A model generated the notes under the pieces. The model ran no database searches, was not told the DNA's origin, and saw nothing but the letters and a program-made list of their open reading frames with translations. Positions 62,272 through 64,000 of a DNA stretch of 64,000 nucleotides are shown in pieces. Location of the stretch: assembly GCA_900471485.1 (NCBI GenBank), contig UCEU01000002.1:169622-233621 (forward strand), read 5' to 3'. The DNA comes from Hyphomicrobiales bacterium (lineage in GTDB: Bacteria > Pseudomonadota > Alphaproteobacteria > Rhizobiales > Rhizobiaceae). The translations under genes were made by a program, and so were the position numbers. How positions within the stretch are numbered: the stretch's first letter is position 1; each line of letters begins with the position of its first letter.

Positions 62272-63303
62272 ATGACCGTCTCCCTTAATCGCCTCTCGCA
62301 GGCCGCCGCGTTCGGCGCCATGCTTCTTGCCGCGACATCGCTCGCTCCGGGCGCCAAGGCGCAGGAAGATGAGTCCGAGGGGATCGTCGTCTACAACGCC
62401 CAGCACCAGAGCCTCGGCCAGGAATGGGTGGACGCCTTCACCAAGGAAACCGGCATCAAGGTGACGATGCGTCAGGGCAGCGACATGCAGTTCGCCAACC
62501 AGATCATCCAGGAAGACGAGGCGTCGCCCGCCGACGTGTTCCTCACCGAGAATTCGCCGGCGATGACGCTGGTCGATGTCGCCGGGCTGTTCGCGCCGAT
62601 CGACAAGGCAACGCTCGATCAGCTGCCAGAAGAGTTCCGTCCGAAGGACGGCATGTGGGCCGGCATCGCGGCGCGCTCGACGGTGTTTGCCTACGACAAG
62701 ACCAAGCTCACCGAGGACAAGCTGCCGAAGTCGATGATGGATCTCGCCGATCCCGCGTGGAAGGGCCGCTGGGGTGCCGCCCCCGTCGGCGCCGATTTCC
62801 AGGCGATCGTCAGCGCGCTCTTGCAGCTGAAGGGCGAGGAAGCGACGGCGGCATGGCTGAAGGCGCTGAAGGAAAACGCGACCTCCTACAAAAGCAACAC
62901 GGTTGCCATGAAGGCCGTGAATGCGGGCGAGGTCGAAGGCGCGATCATCTATCATTACTACTGGTTCGGCGATCAGGCGGCGACAGCTGAAAACAGCAAG
63001 AACGTCGCGCTGCACTACTTCAAGAACCAGGATCCGGGCGCCTTCGTCAGCCTCTCGGGCGGCGGTATTCTGAAGTCGAGCCAGCACCAGAAAGAGGCGC
63101 AGGCCTTCCTGAAGTTCATCACCGGCAAGGCGGGGCAGGCCATCCTGAAGACCGGCACCTCCTATGAGTACGCCGTCGGCAAGGGTGCGGCTTCCAACGA
63201 CAAGCTGGTGCCAATGGCCGACCTGCAGGCGCCTGCGGTCGATGCGTCGCAGCTGAACAGCAAGAAGGTGGTCGAGATGATCACCGCAGCCGGCCTGATC
63301 TAA
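62272..63303 (+). CDS. fbpA: Iron(III) ABC transporter substrate-binding protein
   Basis: 343 residues from ATG 62272 (GGAGGGCATC directly before); an ATG 4 codons earlier is in frame. Signal peptide (AAFGAMLLAATSLAPGAKAQ), then the FbpA-type opening IVVYNAQHQSLGQEWVDAFTKETGIKV, ADVFLTENSPAM, and the iron-site tyrosine pair in IIYHYYWFGDQ. It binds ferric iron in the periplasm. A terminator-like hairpin lies between it and the permease, so the binding protein may be made in excess. Confidence 0.93.
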   Translation: MTVSLNRLSQAAAFGAMLLAATSLAPGAKAQEDESEGIVVYNAQHQSLGQEWVDAFTKETGIKVTMRQGSDMQFANQIIQEDEASPADVFLTENSPAMTLVDVAGLFAPIDKATLDQLPEEFRPKDGMWAGIAARSTVFAYDKTKLTEDKLPKSMMDLADPAWKGRWGAAPVGADFQAIVSALLQLKGEEATAAWLKALKENATSYKSNTVAMKAVNAGEVEGAIIYHYYWFGDQAATAENSKNVALHYFKNQDPGAFVSLSGGGILKSSQHQKEAQAFLKFITGKAGQAILKTGTSYEYAVGKGAASNDKLVPMADLQAPAVDASQLNSKKVVEMITAAGLI

Positions 63304-63375
63304 CGGCTGCAGCGCGGCGGCCGGGGCAAAACTGTTGCTTTTGCCTCAAGAAAACTTTAGGCCATGACGATACAC

Positions 63376-63411
63376 GGCAACCGTCTTTCAAAGACGGTTG
63401 CCTTCCTTTTT
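63376..63411 (+). terminator. Terminator/attenuator between fbpA and fbpB
   Basis: GGCAACCGTCTT, loop TCA, AAGACGGTTGCC (12-bp perfect stem), then TTCCTTTTT. It lies 70 bases after fbpA and before the permease gene, so partial read-through would set the ratio of the two proteins. Confidence 0.88.
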
Positions 63412-63465
63412 CAGCGTGTCAAAGGCGCGGCCTTGCTGCAGGACAACAGATTGCTTGCTTCCGAT

Positions 63466-64000
63466 ATGCCAACGGCGCGGCCAGCGGCAGGACTGGCGCG
63501 ACCGCGCCGGGGCATGCCTTATGCGCCCGTCGTGCTTTTCGCTGCAATCGTCGCGCTGTTCAGCCTCGTTCCCCTCGGCTTCATCGGCTGGATCACCGTC
63601 GATGTCGGCTGGGAAACGGTGAAGCAGCTGGTGTTTCGCCCGCGCGTCGGCGATCTCCTCGTCAACACCGTCGCCCTCGAAGTCATCACCGTGCCGCTGT
63701 CGATCGTGCTGGCGGTAACGCTCGCCTGGATCACCGAGCGCACCGACGTTCCCTTCGCGCGCCTCTGGGCCTGGCTTGCCGTGGCGCCGCTCGCCGTGCC
63801 TGCCTTCGTGCACTCCTACGCCTGGGTCAGTCTGGTACCGGGGATGCGCGGGCTGCAGAGCGGCGTCTTCGTTTCGGTGCTGGCTTATTATCCGTTTCTC
63901 TATCTTCCCGTCGCCGCGGCACTCCGCCGCCTCGATCCGGCGATCGAGGATGCGGCTGCCTCGCTCGGGCTTGGGCCCTGGGCGGTGTTCTTCCGCACCA
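63466..64000 (+). CDS. fbpB: Iron(III) ABC transporter permease, 5' fragment
   Basis: The frame runs open to the window's end. Membrane segments ([62 protein letters not shown]) and the start of an EAA-loop ([18 protein letters not shown]) identify an FbpB/ThiP-type permease. ATG 63466 has no clear RBS; TTG 63451, eight bases after AGGA, is an alternative start. It would work with FbpA and an ATPase beyond the window. Confidence 0.85.
   Translation, partial: MPTARPAAGLARPRRGMPYAPVVLFAAIVALFSLVPLGFIGWITVDVGWETVKQLVFRPRVGDLLVNTVALEVITVPLSIVLAVTLAWITERTDVPFARLWAWLAVAPLAVPAFVHSYAWVSLVPGMRGLQSGVFVSVLAYYPFLYLPVAAALRRLDPAIEDAAASLGLGPWAVFFRT

Overview
The window is GC-rich chromosomal DNA from an alphaproteobacterium, most likely a member of the Rhizobiaceae (Rhizobium/Agrobacterium group). 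Pointers to this are the PHB genes with a divergent phaR, a SAM-II riboswitch before metA, an EcfG-type promoter before rpoH2, a CarD regulator, a SbmA/BacA-like transporter, GANTC (CcrM) sites and iron genes with an Irr-like motif. I see no insertion sequence, phage gene, CRISPR array, tRNA or rRNA. It reads as stable backbone with one unusual accessory-like cluster.

Layout. 1-3.8 kb: 3' end of pyruvate carboxylase, a polar amino-acid ABC importer and a DeoR regulator. 3.8-11.4 kb: an MFS exporter, ispG, a LysE exporter, a polyprenyl diphosphate synthase, mtgA, a 2H-phosphoesterase-like protein, a GST, rpmF and a small membrane protein. 11.4-14.2 kb: phaR, phaA and phaB, followed by two very short membrane peptides on the minus strand. 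14.7-19.5 kb: an amino-sugar operon (two SIS-domain proteins, nagA, a GntR repressor) and an aldose epimerase. 19.6-20.7 kb: metA under a SAM-II riboswitch. 20.8-28.9 kb: a SbmA/BacA-like ABC protein with a decayed ATPase domain, a periplasmic protein, an ABC-F ATPase, thiamine pyrophosphokinase, OmpW, and a divergent MarR/MFS pair. 29.0-32.5 kb: TPP riboswitch and thiBPQ. 32.8-41.7 kb: an M48 lipoprotein protease, rpoH2, CarD, a 7Fe ferredoxin, an S4 protein, a Suv3-like helicase, an unusual intergenic region and small stress-type envelope genes.

41.8-44.7 kb is a complete EF-P beta-lysylation module: efp on the minus strand, and epmA and epmB on the plus strand. 45.0-54.1 kb is the most interesting part. 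It is a tight same-strand run of a carrier protein, an acyl-CoA-dehydrogenase-like flavoprotein, an amino acid:[carrier protein] ligase (a tRNA-synthetase relative), DUF1839, a GH2 enzyme and a flippase fused to two alpha/beta-hydrolase domains. A convergent GT4 glycosyltransferase follows. I infer a pathway that activates an amino acid without tRNA, oxidises or modifies it on a carrier protein, and probably attaches it to an exported glycan.

55.5-62.1 kb holds a stand-alone RAM-domain protein, a LysR regulator, and genes matching the D-lysine / L-pipecolate / 2-aminoadipate / 2-oxoadipate catabolic route (hglS, an amine oxidase, an ALDH7-like dehydrogenase and an Ldh2-family reductase). 62.1 kb to the end is a ferric-iron ABC importer (fbpA, then a truncated fbpB) behind an Irr-like motif.
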